From: Clostridium aminobutyricum
GTDB lineage: Bacteria; Bacillota; Clostridia; Peptostreptococcales; Anaerovoracaceae
Direction: 5' to 3'
NCBI RefSeq assembly: GCF_017255415.1
Contig: NZ_JAFJZZ010000009.1
Coordinates: 34,551 to 98,550 of the forward strand
DNA: 64,000 bases
Shown: piece by piece, positions 46,188 to 54,030 of the stretch
Layout of the letters: each line of letters opens with the position of its first letter
How positions within the stretch are numbered: position 1 is the stretch's first letter
Made by a program: the position numbers and the translations under genes
Notes under the pieces: model-generated
Database searches by the model: none
What the model saw: the letters and a program-made list of their open reading frames with translations, nothing else
Told to the model about the DNA's origin: nothing

Positions 46188-47516
46188 ATGGATATTCTTG
46201 ATCAGATAAAAGAGGCCGGTATTATAGGTGCAGGAGGGGCTGGATTTCCTACCCATGCGAAATTGGCATCGAAAGCAGAATATATTCTCCTGAACGGAGC
46301 AGAATGTGAACCGCTTTTAAGGGTGGATCAACAATTGATGGAGCTGTATCCGGATGAAATCATCAAAGGGTTTGAAGCAGCCGGCAGAATAGTGGAAGCG
46401 AAAAAAGCCATCATAGGAATCAAGAATAAGCATAAAAACGTGATTTCCATTTTACGAAACAGGATTGAAGTTTTAAAATTAGGGGATTTTGTTGAGGTCA
46501 AGGAATTACAGGATGTCTATCCTGCAGGGGATGAACACGTTCTTGTATACGAATTAACTGGTCGTGTTGTTCCTGAGACAGGGATTCCGATTCAGGTGGG
46601 ATGTGTGGTAATCAATTCGGAAACGGTGCTGAATATCTATAATGCTTTACAAGGGAAGCCTGTTATCGATAAATTTATTACGGTTACCGGAGATATTCCA
46701 AATCGTCTAACTGTCAAGGTGCCTATCGGGACACCTATCCGTGATGTATTGAAGTTAAGCGGCATTGAAAATTTTGAAGGGTATGCCGTTATTGACGGAG
46801 GACCGATGATGGGTCCGGTTCTGAGCAATTTAGACGGTTATGTAACCAAGAAGAATAAAGGATTTATTCTTCTAAAAAAGACCCATATGTTGATTCGAAA
46901 AAAATCATCCAGTGTAGAGCAAGCAAAAAGAGTGAACAAGGCTGCCTGTGAGCAATGTCGGATGTGTACCGATATGTGCCCTCGTTATCTTCTAGGGCAC
47001 AATATGCAGCCGCACAAGATGTTAAGAAGTTTAAATTATTCGTTGTCAAATACGGAAGACCAGAAAATCTCCTTCCTTTGCTCTCAGTGTAATTTATGTG
47101 AATTGTTTGCTTGTCCGGTTGGCATTAATCCGAGGTCGGCTAATATCTATATACGACAGAAATTAATCGAGCAGGATATCAAGTATAAACCGACGCAAAC
47201 GGAATTACATCCGCGTAAAAGCCGTGAATACCGATTGCTTCCGAGCAAACGTCTGGTGGCGCGACTAGGACTGAGTGAATTTGATAAGTCGGCGCCTATG
47301 AAGGTGATTCAAATGGAGCCGGAGTTCGTTCACATTGCGACCAGGCAGCATGTAGGTGCGCCTGCAGTACCTGCTGTCTCGGTCGGAGATGCTGTAAAGC
47401 AGGGACAGCTCATCGGTAAAATTCCGGAAGATAGCTTAGGTGCTGCAATTCATGCAAGCATTTCCGGAAATGTAACTGAAATCAATAATGATTTTATTGT
47501 AATAAGGAGGGCATAG
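46188..47516 (+). CDS. pduS: PduS-like NADH-oxidising flavin/iron-sulfur electron-transfer protein
   Basis: The 442-residue protein is related to the RnfC and complex I 51-kDa subunits. GAGGAGFPTHAKL at the start is the flavin/NADH-binding glycine-rich loop. Two four-cysteine iron-sulfur motifs occur at CEQCRMCTDMCP and CSQCNLCELFACPVG. A C-terminal barrel-sandwich segment ends the protein. PduS-type proteins oxidise NADH inside microcompartments and are thought to pass electrons to the PduT shell protein, whose gene is next. The ATG at 46188 follows GGGAGG; the ORF extension upstream overlaps eutN and is not used. Confidence 0.92.
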   Translation: MDILDQIKEAGIIGAGGAGFPTHAKLASKAEYILLNGAECEPLLRVDQQLMELYPDEIIKGFEAAGRIVEAKKAIIGIKNKHKNVISILRNRIEVLKLGDFVEVKELQDVYPAGDEHVLVYELTGRVVPETGIPIQVGCVVINSETVLNIYNALQGKPVIDKFITVTGDIPNRLTVKVPIGTPIRDVLKLSGIENFEGYAVIDGGPMMGPVLSNLDGYVTKKNKGFILLKKTHMLIRKKSSSVEQAKRVNKAACEQCRMCTDMCPRYLLGHNMQPHKMLRSLNYSLSNTEDQKISFLCSQCNLCELFACPVGINPRSANIYIRQKLIEQDIKYKPTQTELHPRKSREYRLLPSKRLVARLGLSEFDKSAPMKVIQMEPEFVHIATRQHVGAPAVPAVSVGDAVKQGQLIGKIPEDSLGAAIHASISGNVTEINNDFIVIRRA

Positions 47517-47517
47517 T

Positions 47518-48066
47518 ATGGCAAATGCGATAGGTATGGTTGAATTTACAAGCATCGCGCGAGGTGTATATACGGCCGATCAAATGGTGAAAATTTCTGA
47601 AGTAGAGGTGGTAACGGCTCAAACGGTATGCCCCGGCAAATATATTACGATTGTACATGGCGATGTGGCCGCAGTAAAAGATTCTGTTGAAATCGGGCAA
47701 CGGGTCGCGGGAGAATATTTCGTAGACTCCACCATCATTCCGAATGTAAACCCATTAGTCTTTCCGGCTCTTACCGGAGCGACGATGCCGGATGAGATTC
47801 AAGCATTAGGGATCATGGAATCCTTTTCTTGTGCATCCATGGTGATTGCTGCGGATGCCGTTTTGAAGGCTGCTCATTTAGAACCGTTGGAACTGCGTTT
47901 AGGCAATGGCTTGGGAGGGAAAGCATTTTTCGTATTTACCGGCGATGTAGCGGCCGTTGAAACCGGAGTCGAAGCGGGAAAAGAGATTGCCGATGAAAAA
48001 GGATTGCTGGTTAATGCAGAGATCATCCCTTCTCCGTCAGACCGCTTGCTGCCATCCTTGTTTTAG
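47518..48066 (+). CDS. pduT: Microcompartment shell protein, BMC-T (PduT type) with pore cysteine
   Basis: This 182-residue tandem BMC protein forms trimers with pseudohexameric shape. Cys38 (TVCPGKY) is at the same position as the PduT cysteine that holds a 4Fe-4S cluster in the pore, so an electron conduit across the shell is likely. The second BMC domain starts near IQALGIMESFSCASMVIAADAVLKAA. The C-terminus ends EIIPSPSDRLLPSLF. It starts one base after pduS, supporting a functional pair. AAGGAGG precedes the ATG. Confidence 0.94.
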   Translation: MANAIGMVEFTSIARGVYTADQMVKISEVEVVTAQTVCPGKYITIVHGDVAAVKDSVEIGQRVAGEYFVDSTIIPNVNPLVFPALTGATMPDEIQALGIMESFSCASMVIAADAVLKAAHLEPLELRLGNGLGGKAFFVFTGDVAAVETGVEAGKEIADEKGLLVNAEIIPSPSDRLLPSLF

Positions 48067-48104
48067 TTAACACAATAAATATTATTGTTTACAAAAGGGG
48101 GAAG

Positions 48105-48341
48105 ATGAAAGAGCTGATCTGCATGAAAGATATAGAAGAGTTAGAAAAGAAAAGTGAAAAAATTTTAACCCTTGATGAAAACACCATCCTTACGCCGGCC
48201 GCTAGAGATCTGGCAAAAGAAAGAGGATTTACAGTTATGGATGAAAACGCTAACAATCATCCTCAAAAAGGTAGAGAAAAGATATTCTTAAATAAAACAG
48301 TTATCCCTTCTCCTTCTCAAGCGATAGGTCAACTGTTTTAA
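48105..48341 (+). CDS. Free-standing EutQ/EutT N-terminal domain protein
   Basis: This 78-residue protein consists of the short N-terminal domain also seen at the starts of the EutQ (48382) and EutT-like (44912) proteins (KELICMKDIEELEKKSEKIL, then ENTILTPAARDLAKERGF). It is followed by a tail, NKTVIPSPSQAIGQLF, that resembles the C-terminus of the preceding BMC-T protein (EIIPSPSDRLLPSLF). It may bind the shell. It could be a deletion-fusion product, but ribosome site, frame and spacing are intact. AAGGGGG lies before the ATG. The function is not known. Confidence 0.65.
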   Translation: MKELICMKDIEELEKKSEKILTLDENTILTPAARDLAKERGFTVMDENANNHPQKGREKIFLNKTVIPSPSQAIGQLF

Positions 48342-48381
48342 TTATTGAAATTTATTGAAGGTATTGAAAGGAGGTGAAGGC

Positions 48382-49014
48382 ATGAAAAAATTAATTTGTG
48401 CGAAAGAAATTGAAGAGTTTGCGAAACAAGGAAAGAAGGTATTCTATATGGATTCAGATACAATTATCACACCGGCTGCTCAAGACGCTGCACAGGCTAG
48501 TGGCGTGGAATTTTCTACACAGACTGATTGTTGCAAGGTAAAAAGCTCGGAACCGATGAAAACAGGTGACGGAGAGATCAGCAGTGAAATGATTTATTCT
48601 GTTCTGAAAGCATTAGCTGATCAGGGCCAGTTAAGTGGGGTTTTAGAGAATATTTCATGCGGTCCTTATATTGCCGAAAAAGACAAATGCGGACTTAAAA
48701 TTGTTCGAGGCAATTCGGTAAAATATGAGGTGCTGGATACAGGAAATCCGAAGGACAAAGTATTCTATCAAGAGATTATTAATGCCGACGACGGCTGCTC
48801 AATGAATGCAGGATTTATTACCATTGAAACTTGTAATTTTGATTGGGAATGTGCTTGTCAGGAACTTTACTATGTAGTAGAAGGGACCTTGACTGTTGCG
48901 GCAGAAGACAAGACTTATACTGCATATGCCGGCGATGCCGTATTCTTCCCGAAGGGCGCTAAAGTGACCTTTGGTTCACCGAACAAGATGAAAGCATTCT
49001 ATGCAACCTATTAG
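48382..49014 (+). CDS. eutQ: EutQ-like cupin protein
   Basis: The 210-residue protein has the short EutQ/EutT N-terminal domain (residues 1-40), a linker, and a C-terminal cupin fold (YQEIINADDGCSMNAGFITIE; CACQELYYVVEGTLTVAA; AYAGDAVFFPKGAKVTF). EutQ proteins are found in microcompartment operons; an acetate kinase activity has been reported for the Salmonella protein, which would pair with PduL to make ATP. No separate acetate kinase gene is present in this locus. AAAGGAGGTGA precedes the ATG. Confidence 0.88.
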   Translation: MKKLICAKEIEEFAKQGKKVFYMDSDTIITPAAQDAAQASGVEFSTQTDCCKVKSSEPMKTGDGEISSEMIYSVLKALADQGQLSGVLENISCGPYIAEKDKCGLKIVRGNSVKYEVLDTGNPKDKVFYQEIINADDGCSMNAGFITIETCNFDWECACQELYYVVEGTLTVAAEDKTYTAYAGDAVFFPKGAKVTFGSPNKMKAFYATY

Positions 49015-49039
49015 GATGCACCGCAGAGGAGGATATTAA

Positions 49040-49687
49040 ATGAAGGCACTTGGCTTAATTGAAACGAGAGGCTTGATTGCTTCTGTCGAAAGTGCAGATG
49101 CAATGCTGAAAGCGGCGCAAGTATCTCTGGTTGAAAAGGTATATGTTGGAGGAGGACTTGTTACCGTCACCGTTACCGGTGATGTCGGAGCAGTAAAAGC
49201 ATCTGTGGAAGCGGGCTCAGCAGCAGTCCGGCAGCTGGATAGTACCTTGCTGATCTCACAGCATGTGATTCCGAGGCCTCATCAGGAATTGGAACAATTG
49301 ATTGGTCCTCCAAAGCAATCCTATGGTAAAAAGAGTTTGATAAAAGAACAGCCGAACAGGACAATACTACAGGAGAATAGTAAGGCTTCGGTCGTGGAGG
49401 AGCAAGAAGACAGTAACGGCTCTGCGGTAAGGGAAGTTACGGATGGAACAGAAGAAGCGGTATCATTAGAAATGGATTTGGAACAGATTGATAAAGAGAA
49501 AGTAGATCAAGCGGTAGAAGACTACAGTATAGAAATCGTCGTAGGCATTTTGAATAAATTGAAGGTGGTAAAACTTCGAAATTTAGCTCGACAATACAAA
49601 GAGTTTGGCATATCGGAAAATTTGATTTCCAAGACAGATAAAAAGATGCTTCTTGCAGAGTTTGAAAACTACTACAGAAAAAAATAG
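49040..49687 (+). CDS. BMC-H shell protein with long C-terminal extension
   Basis: The first about 90 residues are a canonical BMC-H domain (ALGLIETRGLIASVESADAMLKAAQVSLV; pore loop VGGGL). A linker of about 70 hydrophilic, acidic residues follows, then a folded tail (residues about 165-215; SIEIVVGILNKLKVVKLRNL, then ISKTDKKMLLAEFENYYRK) with the helix-extension-helix look of SAP or Rho-N type domains. Extended BMC-H proteins such as PduK and EutK are known, but their tails differ. The tail could bind DNA, RNA or cargo, or connect the shell to the cytoplasm. Confidence 0.85.
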   Translation: MKALGLIETRGLIASVESADAMLKAAQVSLVEKVYVGGGLVTVTVTGDVGAVKASVEAGSAAVRQLDSTLLISQHVIPRPHQELEQLIGPPKQSYGKKSLIKEQPNRTILQENSKASVVEEQEDSNGSAVREVTDGTEEAVSLEMDLEQIDKEKVDQAVEDYSIEIVVGILNKLKVVKLRNLARQYKEFGISENLISKTDKKMLLAEFENYYRKK

Positions 49688-49740
49688 TACTGTTTATAAA
49701 TACAAAAACCTTTATGAGAAAAGGAAAGGAGTGATCACCT

Positions 49741-51291
49741 TTGGAGAATTTTGACTTTGACCTACGATCTGTACAAGAAGTGAGGGACCTCGCCCGTATA
49801 GGAAAGGTTGCAACAGAACAAATTGCACACTATTCTGAAGAGCAGATTGATAAAATTTTATGTAATATGGTGAAGGCAGCGCAGGAAAATGCCGTAAGCT
49901 TAGGGCAGATGGCGGTGGAAGAGACTGGGTTCGGTAAGGCGGAGGATAAGGCTTATAAGAACTATTTGGCTTCCAAGATCCTCTATGAGTCCATAAAAAA
50001 CATGAAAACGATTGGCGTAATCCATCAGGATCCGGATTCCATGTTAATGGATATCGCAGAACCGGTTGGATTATTAATGGGAATTGTACCTTCGACCAAT
50101 CCGACGTCTACAGCTATTTTTAAATCAATGATTGCAGTCAAGTCACGAAATGCTATCATCTTTTCGCCTCATCCTTCCGCAGCTAAATGCACCATGAAGG
50201 CGGCAAAGCTGATGCATGATGCGGCAGTGTCAGCAGGCGCTCCGGCGAATATCATTAACTGCATCTCGATGCCAACGGCAGAAGCCACGAAAGCATTGAT
50301 GGACAGCAAAGAAGTAAAGATGATTATTGCTACAGGAGGACCTGGTATGGTAAGAGCCTCCTATAGTTCAGGAAAGCCCGCTTTAGGCGTCGGCGCAGGG
50401 AACTGCCCGGCCTATATTGAAAAGACGGCGAATATTCCGCAGGCGGTTCGAAATATCTTGGCCAGTAAGAATTTTGACTATGGCACTATTTGCGCTTCTG
50501 AACAGTCTGTCATTGTAGAAGAATGCAACCGTGAACAGGTTGTCGCTGAGTTTAAAAAGCAAGGCGGTTATTTTATGACACCGGAAGAAACCGCAAAAGT
50601 GTGCGGACTTCTATTTAAAGCCGGTCACGCCATGAATGCAAAATTTGTGGGGAGATCTCCTCAGGTTATTGCAGCTGCTGCAGGTATTTCTATTCCTGAC
50701 GGAACCAGAGTGCTGATTGGTGAACAAAAAGGAGTCGGACCGGATTATCCGTTGTCCTATGAAAAGCTGACTTCCGTACTGGCTTTCTATACCGTAAGAG
50801 ATTGGCATGAAGCTTGTGAGCTTTGCATTGAATTGCTCCAGAACGGCATCGGGCATAGCATGAGTATTCATACCGAAAGTAAGGAAATGGTTATGAAGTT
50901 TGCTGAAAAACCGGCGGCTCGTATTCTAGTCAATACAGGCAGTACACAAGGTGCTACAGGAATAAGCACCCGGCTGCTGCCATCCTTTACACTGGGGTGC
51001 GGGACATGGGGAGGAAGCTCTGTCTCCGAGAATGTAAGCCCAATGCACTTAATTAATATTAAAAGAGTTGCCTATGGAGTGAAAGACTGCAGTACGGTAG
51101 CTGAAAGTGACACCAGCTTTAAAGGTTTATTCTGTAATACTTGTGGTGCTTCTGTTCAACATGACAGAGGAACCCAAACTTCTTCTTCCTGTGCATCGAA
51201 CAACAATTGCTCGGATAATGAACAGCTTTTAAAGCTGATCCATGAAATTGTCGATGCAATGAAGGGAGGAAAATATAGTGGACAAGTATGA
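49741..51291 (+). CDS. CoA-acylating aldehyde dehydrogenase (active-site Cys present)
   Basis: The 516-residue PduP/EutE-type enzyme should convert the acetaldehyde from CutC to acetyl-CoA with NAD. The catalytic Cys251 is in [15 protein letters not shown], aligned exactly with Ser251 of the paralogue at 39338; [17 protein letters not shown] and GILNGT-equivalent fold segments are normal. After residue 455 it has a Cys-rich tail ([23 protein letters not shown]) and an amphipathic C-terminal helix ([18 protein letters not shown]) likely to be the encapsulation tag. It starts at TTG after AAAGGAGTGATC and overlaps the pduL start. Confidence 0.93.
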   Translation: MENFDFDLRSVQEVRDLARIGKVATEQIAHYSEEQIDKILCNMVKAAQENAVSLGQMAVEETGFGKAEDKAYKNYLASKILYESIKNMKTIGVIHQDPDSMLMDIAEPVGLLMGIVPSTNPTSTAIFKSMIAVKSRNAIIFSPHPSAAKCTMKAAKLMHDAAVSAGAPANIINCISMPTAEATKALMDSKEVKMIIATGGPGMVRASYSSGKPALGVGAGNCPAYIEKTANIPQAVRNILASKNFDYGTICASEQSVIVEECNREQVVAEFKKQGGYFMTPEETAKVCGLLFKAGHAMNAKFVGRSPQVIAAAAGISIPDGTRVLIGEQKGVGPDYPLSYEKLTSVLAFYTVRDWHEACELCIELLQNGIGHSMSIHTESKEMVMKFAEKPAARILVNTGSTQGATGISTRLLPSFTLGCGTWGGSSVSENVSPMHLINIKRVAYGVKDCSTVAESDTSFKGLFCNTCGASVQHDRGTQTSSSCASNNNCSDNEQLLKLIHEIVDAMKGGKYSGQV

Positions 51292-51925
51292 GAATGCATT
51301 GAAGCTATTGCTGGAAGCTATTCAACAAAATCTGACTCCCGAAAGCTCCGGTAGCTCTCCGGAAGTTCCGGTAGGCGTGTCGAATCGCCACGTTCATCTC
51401 TCTCAAAATGATATGAATATTCTCTTTGGAGAAGGATATCAAATGACAAAAATGAAAGATTTATCTCAACCGGGCCAATTTGCTTGCAGGGAAACCGTAA
51501 CCATATGCGGACCGAATGGAGCGATTGAAAAGGTTCGAATTCTCGGCCCCGTACGAAGCAAAACGCAGGTTGAAATCCTGTCAGGTGACTGTTTTAAACT
51601 GGGGACTGTATCTCAGCCTAGGCTTTCCGGAGACTTGCAGGGAACACCGGGAATTACCATTATCGGACCGAAAGGTTCCGTTCGGACGACAGAAGGATTG
51701 ATTGTTGCACAGCGGCATATTCACATGACACCGGAGGATGCCTATCGTTTCGGAGTTCATGACGAACAAATTGTCTCTATAGAGGTTAGCGGGCCGCGCG
51801 GAGGCATTTACCGGAATGTTGTGATACGGGCAAATGATGCTTCTGCACTCGAATGCCACATTGACACGGAAGAAGCGAATGCTATGAATGTAAATTCGCA
51901 ATCAAAAATTAAATTGCTTAAATAA
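51278..51925 (+). CDS. pduL: PduL-type phosphotransacylase
   Basis: The 215-residue enzyme exchanges CoA for phosphate on acetyl-CoA, producing acetyl-phosphate and recycling CoA inside the compartment. The zinc-binding motifs are visible in VGVSNRHVHLS and AQRHIHMTPEDA. The N-terminal helix ([17 protein letters not shown]) is a likely encapsulation peptide. It overlaps the aldehyde dehydrogenase gene by 14 bases, matching their consecutive reactions. A GTG start at 51278 with AAGGGAGG upstream is used. Confidence 0.94.
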   Translation: MDKYENALKLLLEAIQQNLTPESSGSSPEVPVGVSNRHVHLSQNDMNILFGEGYQMTKMKDLSQPGQFACRETVTICGPNGAIEKVRILGPVRSKTQVEILSGDCFKLGTVSQPRLSGDLQGTPGITIIGPKGSVRTTEGLIVAQRHIHMTPEDAYRFGVHDEQIVSIEVSGPRGGIYRNVVIRANDASALECHIDTEEANAMNVNSQSKIKLLK

Positions 51926-51945
51926 TATTTTAGGAGGAGTATAAA

Positions 51946-52248
51946 ATGAAATATGATGCATTAGGAATGATCGAAACAAAGGGTTTAGTTGGTGCTATCG
52001 AAGCAGCCGATGCGATGGTGAAGGCTGCCAATGTATATTTAATCGGTAAAGAACATGTTGGCGGCGGATTAGTTACCGTCCTTGTTCGAGGAGATGTGGG
52101 CGCTGTCAAGGCAGCAACCGATGCCGGGGCTGCAGCAGCGCAGCGTGTAGGAGAGCTGATTTCCGTTCACGTAATTCCGCGTCCGCATGCTGAAGTAGAA
52201 AGCATTATTCCGGCTTCAAAAAACCCTTCAGCAGATATCATAAAATAA
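51946..52248 (+). CDS. Microcompartment shell protein, BMC-H (PduA-like)
   Basis: This 100-residue canonical BMC-H protein ([29 protein letters not shown]; pore loop [25 protein letters not shown]) is the last gene of the operon. It is the most standard of the four BMC-H proteins here and probably the main facet protein. TAGGAGG precedes the ATG. A terminator follows. Confidence 0.95.
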   Translation: MKYDALGMIETKGLVGAIEAADAMVKAANVYLIGKEHVGGGLVTVLVRGDVGAVKAATDAGAAAAQRVGELISVHVIPRPHAEVESIIPASKNPSADIIK

Positions 52249-52260
52249 CGATGAAACAAT

Positions 52261-52314
52261 AATAATGAGTGCGGGTTATAACGAAAGGGTTATGCTTGTG
52301 CTCATTATTTTTTC
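52261..52314 (+). terminator. Terminator of the microcompartment operon
   Basis: AATAATGAG (52261-52269) pairs with CTCATTATT (52301-52309) and is followed by T5; the interior is partly paired. Confidence 0.75.
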
Positions 52315-52421
52315 GTAAAGACCCTTTAAGACATGATGAAAAATAAAGCGAAAAGACATTTACAGTTGATTGGCGAGATAATATACTGAATACATGGATA
52401 AAAATCATTCAAGGAGCTGGT

Positions 52422-52862
52422 ATGAGGATACTAATTGATGCAGATGGCTGCCCCGTTATTGACATTGCTATAAAATTAGCAGGAGAGTATCAGATAGAAT
52501 GTATTCTGTTATGTGATACTTCACATTTTTTTAAAAGAGAGGGCGCGATGACGATTACAGTAGCAAAGGGTATGGACAGTGTCGACTTTGCACTAGTCAA
52601 TATGCTTCAAAAAGGGGATATCGTCATTACCCAAGACTATGGCCTTGCAGCAATGTGCCTTGCCCGCCAAGCTATAGTAATCAGTCAAAATGGACTTATT
52701 TATAATGATGATAATATCGATGCACTTTTATCACAGCGTCATATTGCTAAGAAAATACGCTTGTCAGGTGGCCGGATGAAGGGACATCCTAAGCGTAAAC
52801 CCTCTCAAGATCACGATTTTAAAGAGATGCTTGATAAATGTTTAAGAGACTCTAAATTTTAA
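52422..52862 (+). CDS. YaiI/YqxD (UPF0178) family protein
   Basis: This 146-residue protein of the UPF0178 family has a PIN-like fold signature (ILIDADGCPVIDIAIKLA at the start, VNMLQKGDIVITQDYGLAAMCLA in the middle) and the basic C-terminal segment GGRMKGHPKRKPSQD. Its function is not established. AAGGAGC precedes the ATG. It has no evident link with the microcompartment genes. Confidence 0.92.
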   Translation: MRILIDADGCPVIDIAIKLAGEYQIECILLCDTSHFFKREGAMTITVAKGMDSVDFALVNMLQKGDIVITQDYGLAAMCLARQAIVISQNGLIYNDDNIDALLSQRHIAKKIRLSGGRMKGHPKRKPSQDHDFKEMLDKCLRDSKF

Positions 52863-52937
52863 ATAGAGTTTAATGGATGGATATAACGGATATGAAATTT
52901 TTGATAAACTGGCAGAAGGAAAAAAGGAACGGAAAAA

Positions 52938-53840
52938 ATGAAATTACAACAGTTAAAATATGCTATTGAGATTGCGAAGTGCGGTTCCATCAATATTGCT
53001 GCAAAAAAGCTTTATATTACGCAGCCCAGTCTGTCCAATGCGATTCATGATCTGGAAAAAGAGCTTCAAATCACCATATTTGAGCGAACAAACAGGGGAG
53101 TCAGCCTGACCGTTGAAGGGGCAGAATTTTTAGGTTATGCGAGACAAGTAATGGAGCAGACGGAATTGCTGGAGAAACGCTATTTTAATGCGAAACCTTC
53201 ACCGCAGAATTTTTCGGTATCCACTCAGCATTATGCATTTGCAGTGAATGCTTTCGTAGACTTAATCAAAACATATGGATTAGATGAGTATGAGTTTAAT
53301 CTCAGAGAGACCAAAACCTATGAAATCATCGATGATGTAAAGAATCTCCGAAGTGAAATCGGCATTTTATATATCAACGATTTCAATGAGAAGGTATTAA
53401 ATAAATTATTTAAAGAAAATAACTTAAAATTCACAGAACTTTTCGTCGCAGATCCCCATGTTTTTATCAGCAAGACGAACCCGTTATCCGATAAAAAAGT
53501 GGTTATGCTAGAGGATCTGGAAGAGTATCCGTGTCTTTCCTTTGAACAGGGAGAATATAATTCCTTCTATTTTTCAGAAGAAATATTGAGTACCCTATCC
53601 CATAAAAAAAGCATTCGTGTAAGCGATCGGGCTACGTTGTTTAACCTGCTGATCGGGCTGAACGGGTATACGATTTCTACCGGTGTTATCAGTTCGGATT
53701 TAAATGGAACGGAGATCATTGCAGTACCTCTGGAGGTGACGGAACGCATTCGAGTGGGGTGGATTGCGCACAAAGATATTACCTTAAGTCAGCTTGCTGT
53801 TCAATATCTTCTTTCGCTTAACGAAGCGATCCAAAACTGA
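52938..53840 (+). CDS. LysR-family transcriptional regulator
   Basis: The 300-residue regulator has an N-terminal winged helix-turn-helix (LKYAIEIAKCGSINIAAKKLYITQPSLSNAIHDLE) and a LysR substrate-binding domain. It lies 690 bases after the microcompartment operon in the same direction. LysR regulators usually control a divergent neighbour, and there is none here, so its target is unknown. The operon has no other dedicated regulator in the window, which makes this one a candidate only by proximity. Confidence 0.92.
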   Translation: MKLQQLKYAIEIAKCGSINIAAKKLYITQPSLSNAIHDLEKELQITIFERTNRGVSLTVEGAEFLGYARQVMEQTELLEKRYFNAKPSPQNFSVSTQHYAFAVNAFVDLIKTYGLDEYEFNLRETKTYEIIDDVKNLRSEIGILYINDFNEKVLNKLFKENNLKFTELFVADPHVFISKTNPLSDKKVVMLEDLEEYPCLSFEQGEYNSFYFSEEILSTLSHKKSIRVSDRATLFNLLIGLNGYTISTGVISSDLNGTEIIAVPLEVTERIRVGWIAHKDITLSQLAVQYLLSLNEAIQN

Positions 53841-53927
53841 TGATACGAGGGTACTATTACCGGATATAGCTATTAACTATAACGAGCAATAGTATTTTCA
53901 ACTTACCCTATGATCTATCATCTTTGG

Positions 53928-53990
53928 TATAATGATGTTTAATCCATTTTCTGAATGTGTCAGGAAACAGAACTTCGATCTGTTTCTTTG
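53928..53990 (+). promoter_or_regulatory. Promoter and possible attenuator in the leader of the methyltransferase gene
   Basis: A TATAAT box (53928-53933) lacks a clear -35. Downstream, GAAACAGA (53964-53971) pairs with TCTGTTTC (53979-53986), followed by a T-rich stretch, all within the leader of the gene at 54031. It may be the terminator of the LysR gene or an attenuator. No S-box motif is present. Confidence 0.45.
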
Positions 53991-54030
53991 TTTTAAATAA
54001 TAAAAAGTGATAAGAAAGCAGGTGTGAAAA

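Noticed and set aside
53841..54030. SAM (S-box) riboswitch before the YitJ-like gene
   Set aside because: The region lacks the conserved S-box core; only a simple hairpin with a T-rich stretch is seen.
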